Assembly: GCF_003626695.1 (NCBI RefSeq)
Contig: NZ_RBAH01000018.1
Span: 116,829-180,828, forward strand
DNA length: 64,000 bases
Source: Paenibacillus ginsengarvi
GTDB lineage: Bacteria; Bacillota; Bacilli; Paenibacillales; NBRC-103111
Reading direction: 5' to 3'
Positions within the stretch are counted from its first letter, which is position 1. Every line of letters starts with the position of its first letter. The translations under genes and the position numbers were made by a program. This document shows positions 53,315 to 61,457 of this stretch, piece by piece. Below the pieces are notes generated by a model. It did no database searches. It saw nothing but the letters and a program-made list of their open reading frames with translations, and was not told where the DNA came from.

Positions 53315-54718
53315 ATGGAACGTCGGCCGAGTCGCAAACTGTTTCGTCCCAGGCTGGACGAGATGGTCACCTCGCTTCGCAACAACATCATTACGGGGAA
53401 TATGGAACCGGGGCAATATTTGGCCTCGGAGAAGCAACTTGCGGAACAATACGGACTCAGCGTGCAGTCTGTCCGCAAAGGTCTCGATCTGCTGGTGGGC
53501 GAAGGACTCATCGTCAAAATACCGAAGGTCGGCAGCCGTGTCATCGATCCGGCCGAGAAGGGCGCCGTTACGATCCGACTGGGGTATTCGTCGACCATTC
53601 CCGATGATGTGGACATTCATCGGCTTCTGGCGCTGTTTCACCGCGAATTTCCGAATATACGCGTGCAGGCTGTTCCGCTCGGAGGCAATTCGTACGAGCA
53701 GTTCAAGCCTTATTTGGACAGCGGCATGCTTGATGTCGTTACGATGAACTACAACAGCTTCCGCCAATTTTACGAACGGGACAGCCTGGACGATCTGGAG
53801 GTTCAGCAGCGCAAGCAAGAGCTGTACCCGTTTCTGTCCGACGCTTTTACGCAAAACGGCGAGCTTTGGGTGCAGCCCTTCGTTTATTCGCCGCTTATTT
53901 TGGCATATAACCGCAGTCACTTTGCGCAGCTCGGCATGCAAGAGCCGAACAGCGGCTGGAGCTGGCGGCGGTTGTTCGAATGTGCCGAAGCGCTCCAAAT
54001 TCCGAACGAACGTATCGGCTTCAATTGTTATTTTTCAACGGCGAACAGGGCGAGCGTACTATTGATGCAGCGGGGCAAGTCGTTCGAAAGGAGCGAAGAC
54101 GGCAGGATCAAGCTGGCCGGCACTCGTATGATGGAAGCGCTCCGGTACAGCCGGAGCATCTATGAGAAAATTCCTTCGCTGCCGAACAGCTTGATGGAGT
54201 GGGATACGCAAAAAATCGACCTGTTCCGCCAAGGGAAGCTATCCGTCATTTCCACCAGTTATTTCATACTTAATCATTTACGCGATTCCGAGCTGGATTA
54301 CGACATCGCGCCGATGCCTCACTTCGGGGAATCGCTTACGATGCTGCTTATGATCGGTCTCGCTATTAACAGGCAGTGCAAAAACAAGGAAGCCGCCCGC
54401 AAGCTGGTCGACTTCATGACATCCGCCAAAGCGCAGCTTTACATCCGGCAGCATACATGCAGTCTTCCTGCCCGCGTAACGGCGGCGGAATGGTCGGGGA
54501 CCGAGCCGGTTCCGATCAACCGGCCGTCCCGGTTTTCCCTGTTTCGTGAGATAATCCCAAGCTTCCGGGTATTTACGGATATGAACATCGGGGAAGAGGA
54601 ATACAACAAGCTGTTTTACGAGCTCCGCTTGTATTGGGCGGGACTGGAGAACGAGGAGATGTTCTGTTCGCATGTCGAAGCGATAACGCCAGGGATGCCG
54701 GCGCCGGTTGTGCCATAA
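53315..54718 (+). CDS. GntR-type regulator fused to a solute-binding-protein domain
   Basis: The ATG at 53315 (467 residues) follows AAGAAGG. Residues 5-75 form a GntR winged helix (LRNNIITGNMEPGQYLASEK, QYGLSVQSVRKGLDLLVGEGLI). The rest, about 90-440, resembles a family-1 extracellular solute-binding protein (IRLGYSSTIPDD..., WVQPFVYSPLILAYNRSHFAQLG, FRQGKLSVIS), but there is no signal peptide, so it must act in the cytosol as a ligand sensor. It is divergent from a true solute-binding lipoprotein gene, which it probably regulates in response to the imported sugar. Confidence 0.87.
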   Translation: MERRPSRKLFRPRLDEMVTSLRNNIITGNMEPGQYLASEKQLAEQYGLSVQSVRKGLDLLVGEGLIVKIPKVGSRVIDPAEKGAVTIRLGYSSTIPDDVDIHRLLALFHREFPNIRVQAVPLGGNSYEQFKPYLDSGMLDVVTMNYNSFRQFYERDSLDDLEVQQRKQELYPFLSDAFTQNGELWVQPFVYSPLILAYNRSHFAQLGMQEPNSGWSWRRLFECAEALQIPNERIGFNCYFSTANRASVLLMQRGKSFERSEDGRIKLAGTRMMEALRYSRSIYEKIPSLPNSLMEWDTQKIDLFRQGKLSVISTSYFILNHLRDSELDYDIAPMPHFGESLTMLLMIGLAINRQCKNKEAARKLVDFMTSAKAQLYIRQHTCSLPARVTAAEWSGTEPVPINRPSRFSLFREIIPSFRVFTDMNIGEEEYNKLFYELRLYWAGLENEEMFCSHVEAITPGMPAPVVP

Positions 54719-54735
54719 TGAGGGCGGGAAATGAG

Positions 54736-54766
54736 AAGGGACGGCGATTGTACGCCGTCCCTTATT
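54736..54766 (+). terminator. Terminator between the regulator and the GIY-YIG gene
   Basis: AAGGGACGGCG (54736-54746) pairs perfectly with CGCCGTCCCTT (54753-54763). The stem includes the stop codon of the convergent gene and may serve both directions. Confidence 0.8.
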
Positions 54767-55136
54767 GCTCTGCGCCGTTAACCTCAGGTCCGTGATAGCC
54801 TCGTTCCCCAAAAGGCCGGATCTGCTCCATCCATTTGTCCTCCAGCTTCCTCAGTTCCTTTTTCAGATCGTAATACACGCTTTCGTTATCATTTTGCTTG
54901 AGCTGCTCCAAGATTTCGATCACAAACGCATCCGCGCCGTGCTGTTTCCAATCCGCCTGCAGCTCCTTGCATGGGTGGCTTCCCATATCCAGCATCATCC
55001 GTTTCCCGTTGATCGAGCGGAAATTGTTCGTGCTGGTGATCCATACTTTCCCGTTTGCCGTATTGCGGAATTGGTAGACGCCGGCTTCGGTTTTCATTTC
55101 CTTGTACTGCTCGACAAGCTCTTTTCTTCGATTCAT
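54762..55136 (-). CDS. GIY-YIG family protein, divergent
   Basis: The 124-residue protein shows a weak GIY-YIG pattern: GVYQFRNTANGKVWITST replaces GIY...YIG, followed by SINGKRMMLDMG and AFVIEILEQL. The second tyrosine of the motif is missing (WIT), so nuclease activity is uncertain. AGAGGTGACC precedes the ATG at 55136. It is a single-gene unit. Stand-alone proteins of this kind are common in Firmicutes and have no assigned role. Confidence 0.75.
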   Translation of the reverse strand: MNRRKELVEQYKEMKTEAGVYQFRNTANGKVWITSTNNFRSINGKRMMLDMGSHPCKELQADWKQHGADAFVIEILEQLKQNDNESVYYDLKKELRKLEDKWMEQIRPFGERGYHGPEVNGAEQ

Positions 55137-55191
55137 TTCTCGGTCACCTCTTTTTTAAACGATAATTGTTTTTGTTTATCTTATATTAGAT

Positions 55192-55221
55192 ATATTATTA
55201 CTTTGTCTATTGTTTTGTCAA
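55192..55221 (-). promoter_or_regulatory. Promoter of the GIY-YIG gene (minus strand)
   Basis: On the minus strand TTGACA (55216-55221), 18-nt spacer, TAATAT (55192-55197), in a markedly AT-rich stretch. Confidence 0.65.
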
Positions 55222-55290
55222 TGAAAACGGATGGAATACGAAAAACAACAGGACAAACCGTTTTTTCGGCTTGTCCTGTTAGGTTCAGAC

Positions 55291-56430
55291 TTATCCTTTC
55301 TTGAGCACGAGCGACTGAAAATGGGGCCTATCTTCACCGAGCGGAACCGTGTCAAAATAGACGACCTTAAATGCGGCGCCTACCGCCTTGAGCAAATTCC
55401 CGTCCGAGTACATGGCGAAGAATCGCTTCGGCTCATACTTGTCCATCTCCCATATTCCTTCCGAGTCCTGTCCGCCGTATACGCCCATGTAGAACAGTCC
55501 GCCGGGCTTTAGCACGCGGCGAATTTCTTGCAGCACGCTCGCAAGCTCCGCCTTCGGCACATGAAGCAGGCAGTTCAGGCCGAAGACGGCATCGAACGAG
55601 CCGTCCGCGAACCCTAGCGCGTCAAAGCTGCGTACTTCGGCCCGAAGCCCTTTCTCGCGGCACAGCTTCACCATTTCCGGCGATTGGTCGGTGCAGGTTA
55701 CGTCCAGTCCTTCTTGCCCGAAGAAGAAGGCGTCCCGTCCGGGTCCGGAGCCGATTTCCAGCAGCGTAGCCGCATCGCTGCCGCGCAGCATCCGAAGGAA
55801 ATGGCCGCGTTCGCGAACCTTCCAGTCTTCGATATGCATCGTGTTCCGCTCGGCGGCGTGATTGTCATAAGAGGTTACCAGATCCGCTTTGTAATCCGGA
55901 TTGCTGCGGACTTCCCGGCGGCCGTCCGATCCCGGGTTTCGCTCGTATATGACGAACGTGTGCGAATGCCTGTTTTTGTCATCTATTGCTCCCGGCACGC
56001 TCCCCGTCACTACCCAGCGGTCCGGATCGATGGCCGGGAACGTCGCATCGCCTTCAAACGTTTCATCGATTTCGGTTACGTACAGTCTGTCCGCATACGG
56101 TAAAAACAACGCGTAAATTTCCGAGCCGCCGATTACGAACGGACTTTCATCGCCGGCAAGCCTAAGCGCTTCCTCGGGGGAATGTCCGACCAAGCAGCCT
56201 TCGGCAGCGAACCCAGGGTCCCGGGTTATGATGATGTTTAAACGGCCCGGAAGCGGTTTGCCAATGGACTCGTACGTTTTGCGGCCCATAATGACCGGAT
56301 GGCCCATCGTCGTTTTTTTGAAAAAAGCGAGATCCGCCGGCAAACGCCACGGCAGCTTGTTTCCGTTGCCGATAATCCGGCCTCGGGCCATGGCTACGAT
56401 CATCGACAGGGGCTTGGCGGCGCTACTCAT
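55291..56430 (-). CDS. Dihydrofolate reductase fused to a SAM-dependent methyltransferase
   Basis: One uninterrupted 379-residue frame. Residues 1-165 are a complete dihydrofolate reductase (SMIVAMARGRIIGNGNKLPW, catalytic Asp33 in LPADLAFF, VIMGRKTYESIG, FVIGGSEIYALFLP, ending HTFVIYERN). Residues about 185-379 are a class I methyltransferase (motif I LLEIGSGPGRDAFFF, FDAVFGLNCLLHVP, RRVLKPGGLFYMGVYGG). No stop codon and no Met codon stands between them, so the methyltransferase has no start of its own. The gene overlaps thyA by 4 bp (ATGA) and so completes the thymidylate cycle. The methyltransferase substrate is unknown. Confidence 0.9.
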   Translation of the reverse strand: MSSAAKPLSMIVAMARGRIIGNGNKLPWRLPADLAFFKKTTMGHPVIMGRKTYESIGKPLPGRLNIIITRDPGFAAEGCLVGHSPEEALRLAGDESPFVIGGSEIYALFLPYADRLYVTEIDETFEGDATFPAIDPDRWVVTGSVPGAIDDKNRHSHTFVIYERNPGSDGRREVRSNPDYKADLVTSYDNHAAERNTMHIEDWKVRERGHFLRMLRGSDAATLLEIGSGPGRDAFFFGQEGLDVTCTDQSPEMVKLCREKGLRAEVRSFDALGFADGSFDAVFGLNCLLHVPKAELASVLQEIRRVLKPGGLFYMGVYGGQDSEGIWEMDKYEPKRFFAMYSDGNLLKAVGAAFKVVYFDTVPLGEDRPHFQSLVLKKG

Positions 56431-57221
56431 ACGGCCACCTTCCCTTTGATGCGCGGGTGCGGATCATAGTTCGACAGCGTGAAATCTTCATATTGGAAAT
56501 CGAAGATCGAGCGAACGTCCGGGTTCAGCGTCATCGTAGGCAGCCCTCGCGGCTCGCGCGTCAATTGCAGCTTGACTTGTTCCAGATGATTGGCGTAAAT
56601 ATGCGCGTCTCCGAGCGTATGCACGAAATGACCGGGCTTCAGTCCTGTGACCTGGGCCATCATCATTGTAAGCAGCGCGTAGGAGGCTATATTAAACGGC
56701 ACCCCGAGAAATACATCGGCGCTGCGCTGGTACAATTGGCATGACAGCTTGCCGTCCGCTACGTAAAATTGGAACAGGCAGTGGCACGGAGCCAGCGCCA
56801 TCTGATCCAGTTCGGCTACGTTCCAGGCGCTTACGATCATACGGCGGGAATCCGGATTTGTGCGAATCTGATCGATAACGGCCGATATTTGATCGATTGC
56901 GCTTCCATCCAGCGCCGGCCACGAACGCCACTGGCGTCCGTAGACGGGACCGAGCTCACCGCTTGCGTCTGCCCATTCGTCCCAGATGGAGACGTCGTTC
57001 TCGTGCAAGTAGGCGACATTCGTATCTCCGCGCAGAAACCACAACAGCTCGTGGATGATTGACCGCAAATGCAGTTTTTTCGTAGTAAGCAGGGGAAAGC
57101 CTTGCTCCAGATCGAAGTGCATCTGGTAACCGAACAGGCTGATCGTTCCGGTTCCGGTCCGGTCGGACTTGTGAACCCCTTCGTGCAGTATCGTTTCGCA
57201 TAATTGCAGGTAAGTTTTCAT
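56427..57221 (-). CDS. thyA: Thymidylate synthase
   Basis: ThyA methylates dUMP with methylenetetrahydrofolate, producing dihydrofolate for the next gene to reduce. The ATG at 57221 (264 residues) has AAGGAG upstream and begins at the usual MKTYLQLCETIL; a longer frame is unlikely. The catalytic Cys lies in LAPCHCLFQFYV; SDRTGTGT, GQLYGVYGRQWR-type (GPVYGRQWRSW) and LYQRSADVFLGVPFNIASY are present. Length matches the E. coli type. Confidence 0.98.
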   Translation of the reverse strand: MKTYLQLCETILHEGVHKSDRTGTGTISLFGYQMHFDLEQGFPLLTTKKLHLRSIIHELLWFLRGDTNVAYLHENDVSIWDEWADASGELGPVYGRQWRSWPALDGSAIDQISAVIDQIRTNPDSRRMIVSAWNVAELDQMALAPCHCLFQFYVADGKLSCQLYQRSADVFLGVPFNIASYALLTMMMAQVTGLKPGHFVHTLGDAHIYANHLEQVKLQLTREPRGLPTMTLNPDVRSIFDFQYEDFTLSNYDPHPRIKGKVAV

Positions 57222-57490
57222 AAATAGGACTCCTTCTATCCGTTCTCGGCCAGATTGGCGGATTTTCTTGAATTGCACCAGGCAAGACGGTATTCTAATA
57301 GTAACATACGACGGCCGTATCCGGTACAGAGGCGGTTTGTATCGTTTCCCCCGGCTTAAGTCCAGTTCCGATACCATCCGCAGTCCGTTTTGAAACGGTC
57401 TGCATTCCCATATACTCAGAATAGAAGGTCCGAACGGTAAGTTACGTCCGATCCGCCTCGGGCCAATTTTTAATAAAGGTGATGTCCGTC

Positions 57491-57907
57491 ATGAAAAAAT
57501 TGTACCGGTCCCGTAAAGACAGCAAGCTGTTCGGTTTATGCGGCGGACTGGCGGAATTGCTCAATGTCGATTCCACGCTGCTGCGTGTCGTTTTTTTGGT
57601 TACTGCTTTTTTCACGGAAGGCACGCTCATTCCGATTTACTTTATCGCATGTCTTGTAATTCCGAAGGAGCCGGCTTTCGAACCGTTCTACGACCCGGCT
57701 TACGGCTATTCGAGCGGAGCGCGTTCTACCGGCCGCAGTCCGGCCTATCCGCGGCCGCAGCAGGAATCGCCTCTGGCGTCTACTCCCGATCCGCAGCCGA
57801 ACATCGACGAGATGATGCGGGACGTGGAGAAGAAGGCGTTGCAGAAGGAAATCGAACAGCTGCGGGCCAAGCTTGCACAGCTCGAAAAGGGAGACAAGGA
57901 GCTTTAA
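57491..57907 (+). CDS. PspC domain protein
   Basis: The ATG at 57491 (138 residues) follows AAAGGTGAT. The N-terminal PspC domain is clear (KLYRSRKDSKLFGLCGGLAE, LLRVVFLVTAF..., IYFIACLVIPKEP) with a membrane segment at about residues 30-55, then a Pro/Ser-rich linker and a charged coiled-coil C-terminus (EIEQLRAKLAQLEKG). PspC proteins take part in membrane-stress responses; no pspA gene is adjacent here. Confidence 0.88.
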   Translation: MKKLYRSRKDSKLFGLCGGLAELLNVDSTLLRVVFLVTAFFTEGTLIPIYFIACLVIPKEPAFEPFYDPAYGYSSGARSTGRSPAYPRPQQESPLASTPDPQPNIDEMMRDVEKKALQKEIEQLRAKLAQLEKGDKEL

Positions 57908-58082
57908 TCGGAAGCACCTTCAAGATTGACGATCTGAAGCCGCAGACCTCTGAGGTCAGTTCGTCAGAAGAAAGATGAGTTATTTCGTTAAAAGCTCCAC
58001 AATAGTTCGGCAGTTTCGATCAGCAGCCGTGGGCATCCGCTCGCGGTTGTTTTCGTTTGGTCTGGATTCATATTGCATATTG

Positions 58083-58096
58083 CGAACGTACATTCG
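58083..58096 (+). promoter_or_regulatory. LexA-like (SOS) box upstream of pcrB-pcrA-ligA
   Basis: CGAACGTACATTCG matches the Gram-positive LexA consensus CGAAC-N4-GTTCG at all defined positions but one (A for G at position 10), the same deviation as in the uvrB box. It lies about 80 bp upstream of the best promoter, so either another promoter exists or the box is not active. Confidence 0.55.
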
Positions 58097-58097
58097 C

Positions 58098-58159
58098 TTT
58101 GTTATTGTTAAGGAAAGCTTTGAATTACGCCGATAGACATTTTTGTTATTGTTAAGGAA
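58098..58159 (+). repeat. Perfect 18-bp direct repeat upstream of pcrB
   Basis: TTTGTTATTGTTAAGGAA occurs at 58098-58115 and again at 58142-58159, a 44-bp period (about four helix turns). The first copy begins right after the LexA-like box. The 354-nt gap between pspC and pcrB also has a short CCTC/GAGG palindrome near 57950 and otherwise nothing I can name. Confidence 0.85.
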
Positions 58160-58174
58160 GAGAAGCGACCGGAA

Positions 58175-58203
58175 TTGACACCCCCCGGACGCTCGCATAG
58201 ACT
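58175..58203 (+). promoter_or_regulatory. pcrB-pcrA promoter
   Basis: TTGACA (58175-58180), 17-nt spacer, TAGACT (58198-58203). Confidence 0.75.
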
Positions 58204-58261
58204 GATAGTAGCTTCTTTAAACGAAGGGAACTTATGCCCGGACGCGGAGGGTGCAATCGTT

Positions 58262-58954
58262 TTGAAAATCGATATAAGCAAATGGAGGCACGTATTCAAG
58301 CTGGACCCGGATCGGAGCATTACGGATGAAGCTTTGGAGAAAGTATGCGTATCGGGAACGGATGCCGTTATGGTCGGCGGCACCTCGGGAGTGACGTTTG
58401 ACAATACGGTCGATTTGCTTTCGCGCATACGCCGGTTCGAGGTTTCATGCGTATTGGAAATATCCGATCAGGAGGCGATTGTGCCCGGGTTCGATCTGTA
58501 TTTGATTCCCATCGTGCTGAACAGCGGCGATCCGGAGTGGATCGTCGGCCGTCATCAGCAGGCGGTGAAGGAATACGGGCCGATGATGCAGTGGGATCAG
58601 ATCGTAGCCGAAGGTTACGTTATCTTGAACGGACAGTCGACAGCCGCCAAAGTAACCCGTGCCCGCACGGAGCTGGATGCCGCCGAGGTGGCGGCTTACG
58701 CCCGTTTGGGCGAGCGGCTGTTCCATCTTCCTGTCCTTTATATGGAATACAGCGGAACGTTCGGCGATATGGAGCTGGTAAGGCGCACAGCCGGGCTGCT
58801 GGACTGCGCACGCCTTTTTTACGGCGGCGGTATCGACAGCGCGGATCGGGCGAGGCAGGCGGCGGAAGCGGCCCATACGGTGATCGTTGGCAACGCCGTT
58901 TACGATTGCCTGGATCGGGCGCTCGAGACGGTTCAAGCCGTACAAGACGTATAG
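58262..58954 (+). CDS. pcrB: Heptaprenylglyceryl phosphate synthase
   Basis: PcrB joins heptaprenyl diphosphate to glycerol-1-phosphate to make an archaeal-type ether lipid precursor. The TTG at 58262 (230 residues) follows GGAGGG and gives the normal length; a longer frame would begin inside the promoter. TIM-barrel motifs are visible: FKLDPDRSITDEALEKV, DAVMVGGTSGVTFDN, GYVILNGQSTAAKVTRA, and LFYGGGIDSADRARQAA (phosphate-binding). The order pcrB-pcrA-ligA matches Bacillus. Confidence 0.93.
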   Translation: MKIDISKWRHVFKLDPDRSITDEALEKVCVSGTDAVMVGGTSGVTFDNTVDLLSRIRRFEVSCVLEISDQEAIVPGFDLYLIPIVLNSGDPEWIVGRHQQAVKEYGPMMQWDQIVAEGYVILNGQSTAAKVTRARTELDAAEVAAYARLGERLFHLPVLYMEYSGTFGDMELVRRTAGLLDCARLFYGGGIDSADRARQAAEAAHTVIVGNAVYDCLDRALETVQAVQDV

Positions 58955-58970
58955 AAAGGTTGTTTGTAAC

Positions 58971-61289
58971 ATGAACGGAAGCATAGATATTCATGCGGCG
59001 GTAGCGAAGCTGAACAAGGAGCAGCGTGAAGCGACTGAGACGACCCAAGGTCCTCTGCTCATTATGGCGGGGGCGGGCAGCGGCAAAACCCGCGTCCTGA
59101 CGCACCGGATCGCTTACTTGATCGCGACGCGCAAGGCGGCTCCCTGGAGCATTTTGGCGATTACGTTTACGAACAAAGCGGCTCGCGAGATGCAGGATCG
59201 TATCGGCAAAATCGTCGGGCTATCGGCCTCCGACATTTGGGTATCCACGTTTCACTCGATGTGCGTACGCATTTTGCGGCGGGATATCGAGCGAATCGGC
59301 TACTCGTCCAACTTCTCGATTCTCGACTCGACCGATCAGTTATCCGTCATCAAGACGTGTATGAAAGAGCTGAACGTCGACGCCAAAAAATTCGAGCCGA
59401 AGGCGATTCAGGCCGAGATGGGGAACGCCAAAAACGAGCTGGTGACGCCGGAGCGGTACGAGCTGAAAATCGGCGATTATTTTCAAGGCATTGTCGCCAA
59501 AGTATATACGCTGTACCAGAAAAAGTTGAAGGCGAACAACTCGCTCGATTTCGACGATCTGATTATGAAAACGATCGAGCTGTTTAAGGAAGTTCCCGAG
59601 GTGCTGGACTTTTACCAGAACAAGTTCCAATACATTCACGTCGACGAGTATCAGGACACGAACCGCGCTCAGTATATGCTGTGCCGGATGCTGGCGGACA
59701 AGCATCACAACATTTGCGTCGTCGGCGACAGCGACCAGTCGATCTATCGCTGGCGGGGGGCGGACATCTCGAACATTTTGAATTTCGAGAAAGACTACCC
59801 GGAAGCCCGTACCATCTACCTGGAGCAAAATTACCGGTCTACCGCGAACATTTTGAATGCGGCGAACGCCGTCATTAACAACAATACCGGACGGAAGCCG
59901 AAAAACTTGTGGACGGACCAGCAGGGCGGCAACAAGCTAATTCGGTACGAAGCCGGCACGGAGCACGAGGAAGGATATTTCGTCGCCGGAGAAATCGTCA
60001 AAAGCCACAAGGAAGGCAAGCCTTACGCCAACCACGCGATTTTGTACCGGACGAACGCCCAGTCCCGGGTGATCGAGGAAATTTTAATCAAGTCGGACAT
60101 CCCGTATCAGATCGTGGGCGGCATCAAGTTCTACGACCGCAAAGAAATCAAGGACATTCTCGCCTATTTGCGTCTTATATCCAACCCGGACGACGATATT
60201 AGCCTGCGGCGGATCATCAACGTGCCGAAGCGGGGCATCGGCGATACGACGGTAGACAAGCTGGCCGAAACGGCCACCGCGCGCGGAGTCTCGATATTTG
60301 CGCTGCTGGAGCAGGTCGACACCCTCGATTTGAGCGCCAGATTTCGCGGTACGCTGGCCGAATTTTACGGTATGGTCCGCAATTTGAACGCCATGATCGA
60401 CTACTTGTCGGTAACCGAACTTACCGAGAAAATGCTGGAGATGACGGGCTACCGGGCGGAACTCGTGCGGGAAAATACGATCGAATCGAAGTCGCGGCTG
60501 GAAAATATCGACGAGTTTTTATCGGTTACGCTCGATTTCGAGAAGCGCAGCGAGGATAAGTCGCTCGTTTCCTTTCTCACCGACCTCGCCTTGATCGCCG
60601 ATATCGATTCGATGGACAAGGAAGACGACGGAAGCAGTAAGGATGCCATTATTTTGATGACGATGCACAGCGCGAAAGGGCTCGAATTCCCGGTCGTTTT
60701 CATTATCGGCATGGAGGAGGGCGTGTTCCCGCATAGCCGCGCCTTTATGGACAACGAGGAGCTGGAGGAAGAGCGCCGGCTTGCGTACGTCGGGATCACG
60801 CGGGCGGAACAGCGGCTGTACTTGACATGTGCGCGGATGCGTACCCTGTTCGGGAAGACGACGGCCAACGCCCCGTCCCGGTTCTTGAAGGAAATTCCCG
60901 GAGAGCTTATCGAGATGTCCGGGGGTTACGGTTCGGGCGGAGGCGGCACCGTATACGGTGGACGAAGCGGGTTTGGAGGCGGCGCGTCGGCATACGCCTC
61001 GGGCGGACGAGGCGCTTACGGCTCGCCGACGGGCAGCATCATCGGCGGCGTATCGCCATCTGCCGCAAACCGGACGCCGGCGGGGATGCAGCAGCGTCCG
61101 GCGGCAGGAGGCGGAGGAGCGCCGACGGCGTACGAGACCGGCGACAAGGTGAGCCACGGCAAGTGGGGAACCGGCGTCGTGGTCGCGGTCAAAGGCGCCG
61201 GCGACGATACGGAGCTGCAGATCGCGTTTCCGGCGCCGGTTGGCGTAAAGAGGCTTTTGGCCAAGTTCGCTCCGATTACGAAGGAGTAA
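58971..61289 (+). CDS. pcrA: ATP-dependent DNA helicase PcrA (UvrD/Rep type)
   Basis: PcrA is an essential 3'-5' helicase in repair and replication of Firmicutes. The ATG at 58971 (772 residues) follows AAAGG; the frame upstream of it overlaps pcrB and is not used. Motifs: Q motif LNKEQREA, Walker A MAGAGSGKTRVL, Ia TFTNKAAREMQ, II VDEYQDTN, III VVGDSDQSIYRWRGAD, IV LEQNYRST, V TMHSAKGLEFPVVFIIG, VI RLAYVGITRAEQRLYL. The C-terminal linker is unusually Gly-rich (about residues 645-715), then a short Tudor-like end (GDKVSHGKWGTGVVVAV). Confidence 0.97.
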   Translation: MNGSIDIHAAVAKLNKEQREATETTQGPLLIMAGAGSGKTRVLTHRIAYLIATRKAAPWSILAITFTNKAAREMQDRIGKIVGLSASDIWVSTFHSMCVRILRRDIERIGYSSNFSILDSTDQLSVIKTCMKELNVDAKKFEPKAIQAEMGNAKNELVTPERYELKIGDYFQGIVAKVYTLYQKKLKANNSLDFDDLIMKTIELFKEVPEVLDFYQNKFQYIHVDEYQDTNRAQYMLCRMLADKHHNICVVGDSDQSIYRWRGADISNILNFEKDYPEARTIYLEQNYRSTANILNAANAVINNNTGRKPKNLWTDQQGGNKLIRYEAGTEHEEGYFVAGEIVKSHKEGKPYANHAILYRTNAQSRVIEEILIKSDIPYQIVGGIKFYDRKEIKDILAYLRLISNPDDDISLRRIINVPKRGIGDTTVDKLAETATARGVSIFALLEQVDTLDLSARFRGTLAEFYGMVRNLNAMIDYLSVTELTEKMLEMTGYRAELVRENTIESKSRLENIDEFLSVTLDFEKRSEDKSLVSFLTDLALIADIDSMDKEDDGSSKDAIILMTMHSAKGLEFPVVFIIGMEEGVFPHSRAFMDNEELEEERRLAYVGITRAEQRLYLTCARMRTLFGKTTANAPSRFLKEIPGELIEMSGGYGSGGGGTVYGGRSGFGGGASAYASGGRGAYGSPTGSIIGGVSPSAANRTPAGMQQRPAAGGGGAPTAYETGDKVSHGKWGTGVVVAVKGAGDDTELQIAFPAPVGVKRLLAKFAPITKE

Positions 61290-61339
61290 GACGTCTTCAC
61301 CTAGAGACTGAAAAGGCGAACAAATATTCCTTTTCCATA

Positions 61340-61368
61340 TTATACAAGATGAGGCCTCGTGGTATAAT
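61340..61368 (+). promoter_or_regulatory. Likely ligA promoter
   Basis: TTATAC (61340-61345), 17-nt spacer, TATAAT (61363-61368), in the 168-nt gap between pcrA and ligA. Confidence 0.65.
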
Positions 61369-61457
61369 GAAGCTATAAGCGCTTGCAGATGAGCCAGTCT
61401 CGCCATGTTCAGCTTAGGAATGGACCAACTCGCCCATTGAAAGGATGAAGTCGAACC

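Noticed and set aside
55160..55180. Fur/PerR-like dyad (GATAATTGTTTTTGTTTATC) near the GIY-YIG promoter
   Set aside because: Only the outer GATAA/TTATC match; the centre does not fit the 7-1-7 pattern, and AT-rich chance similarity is likely.
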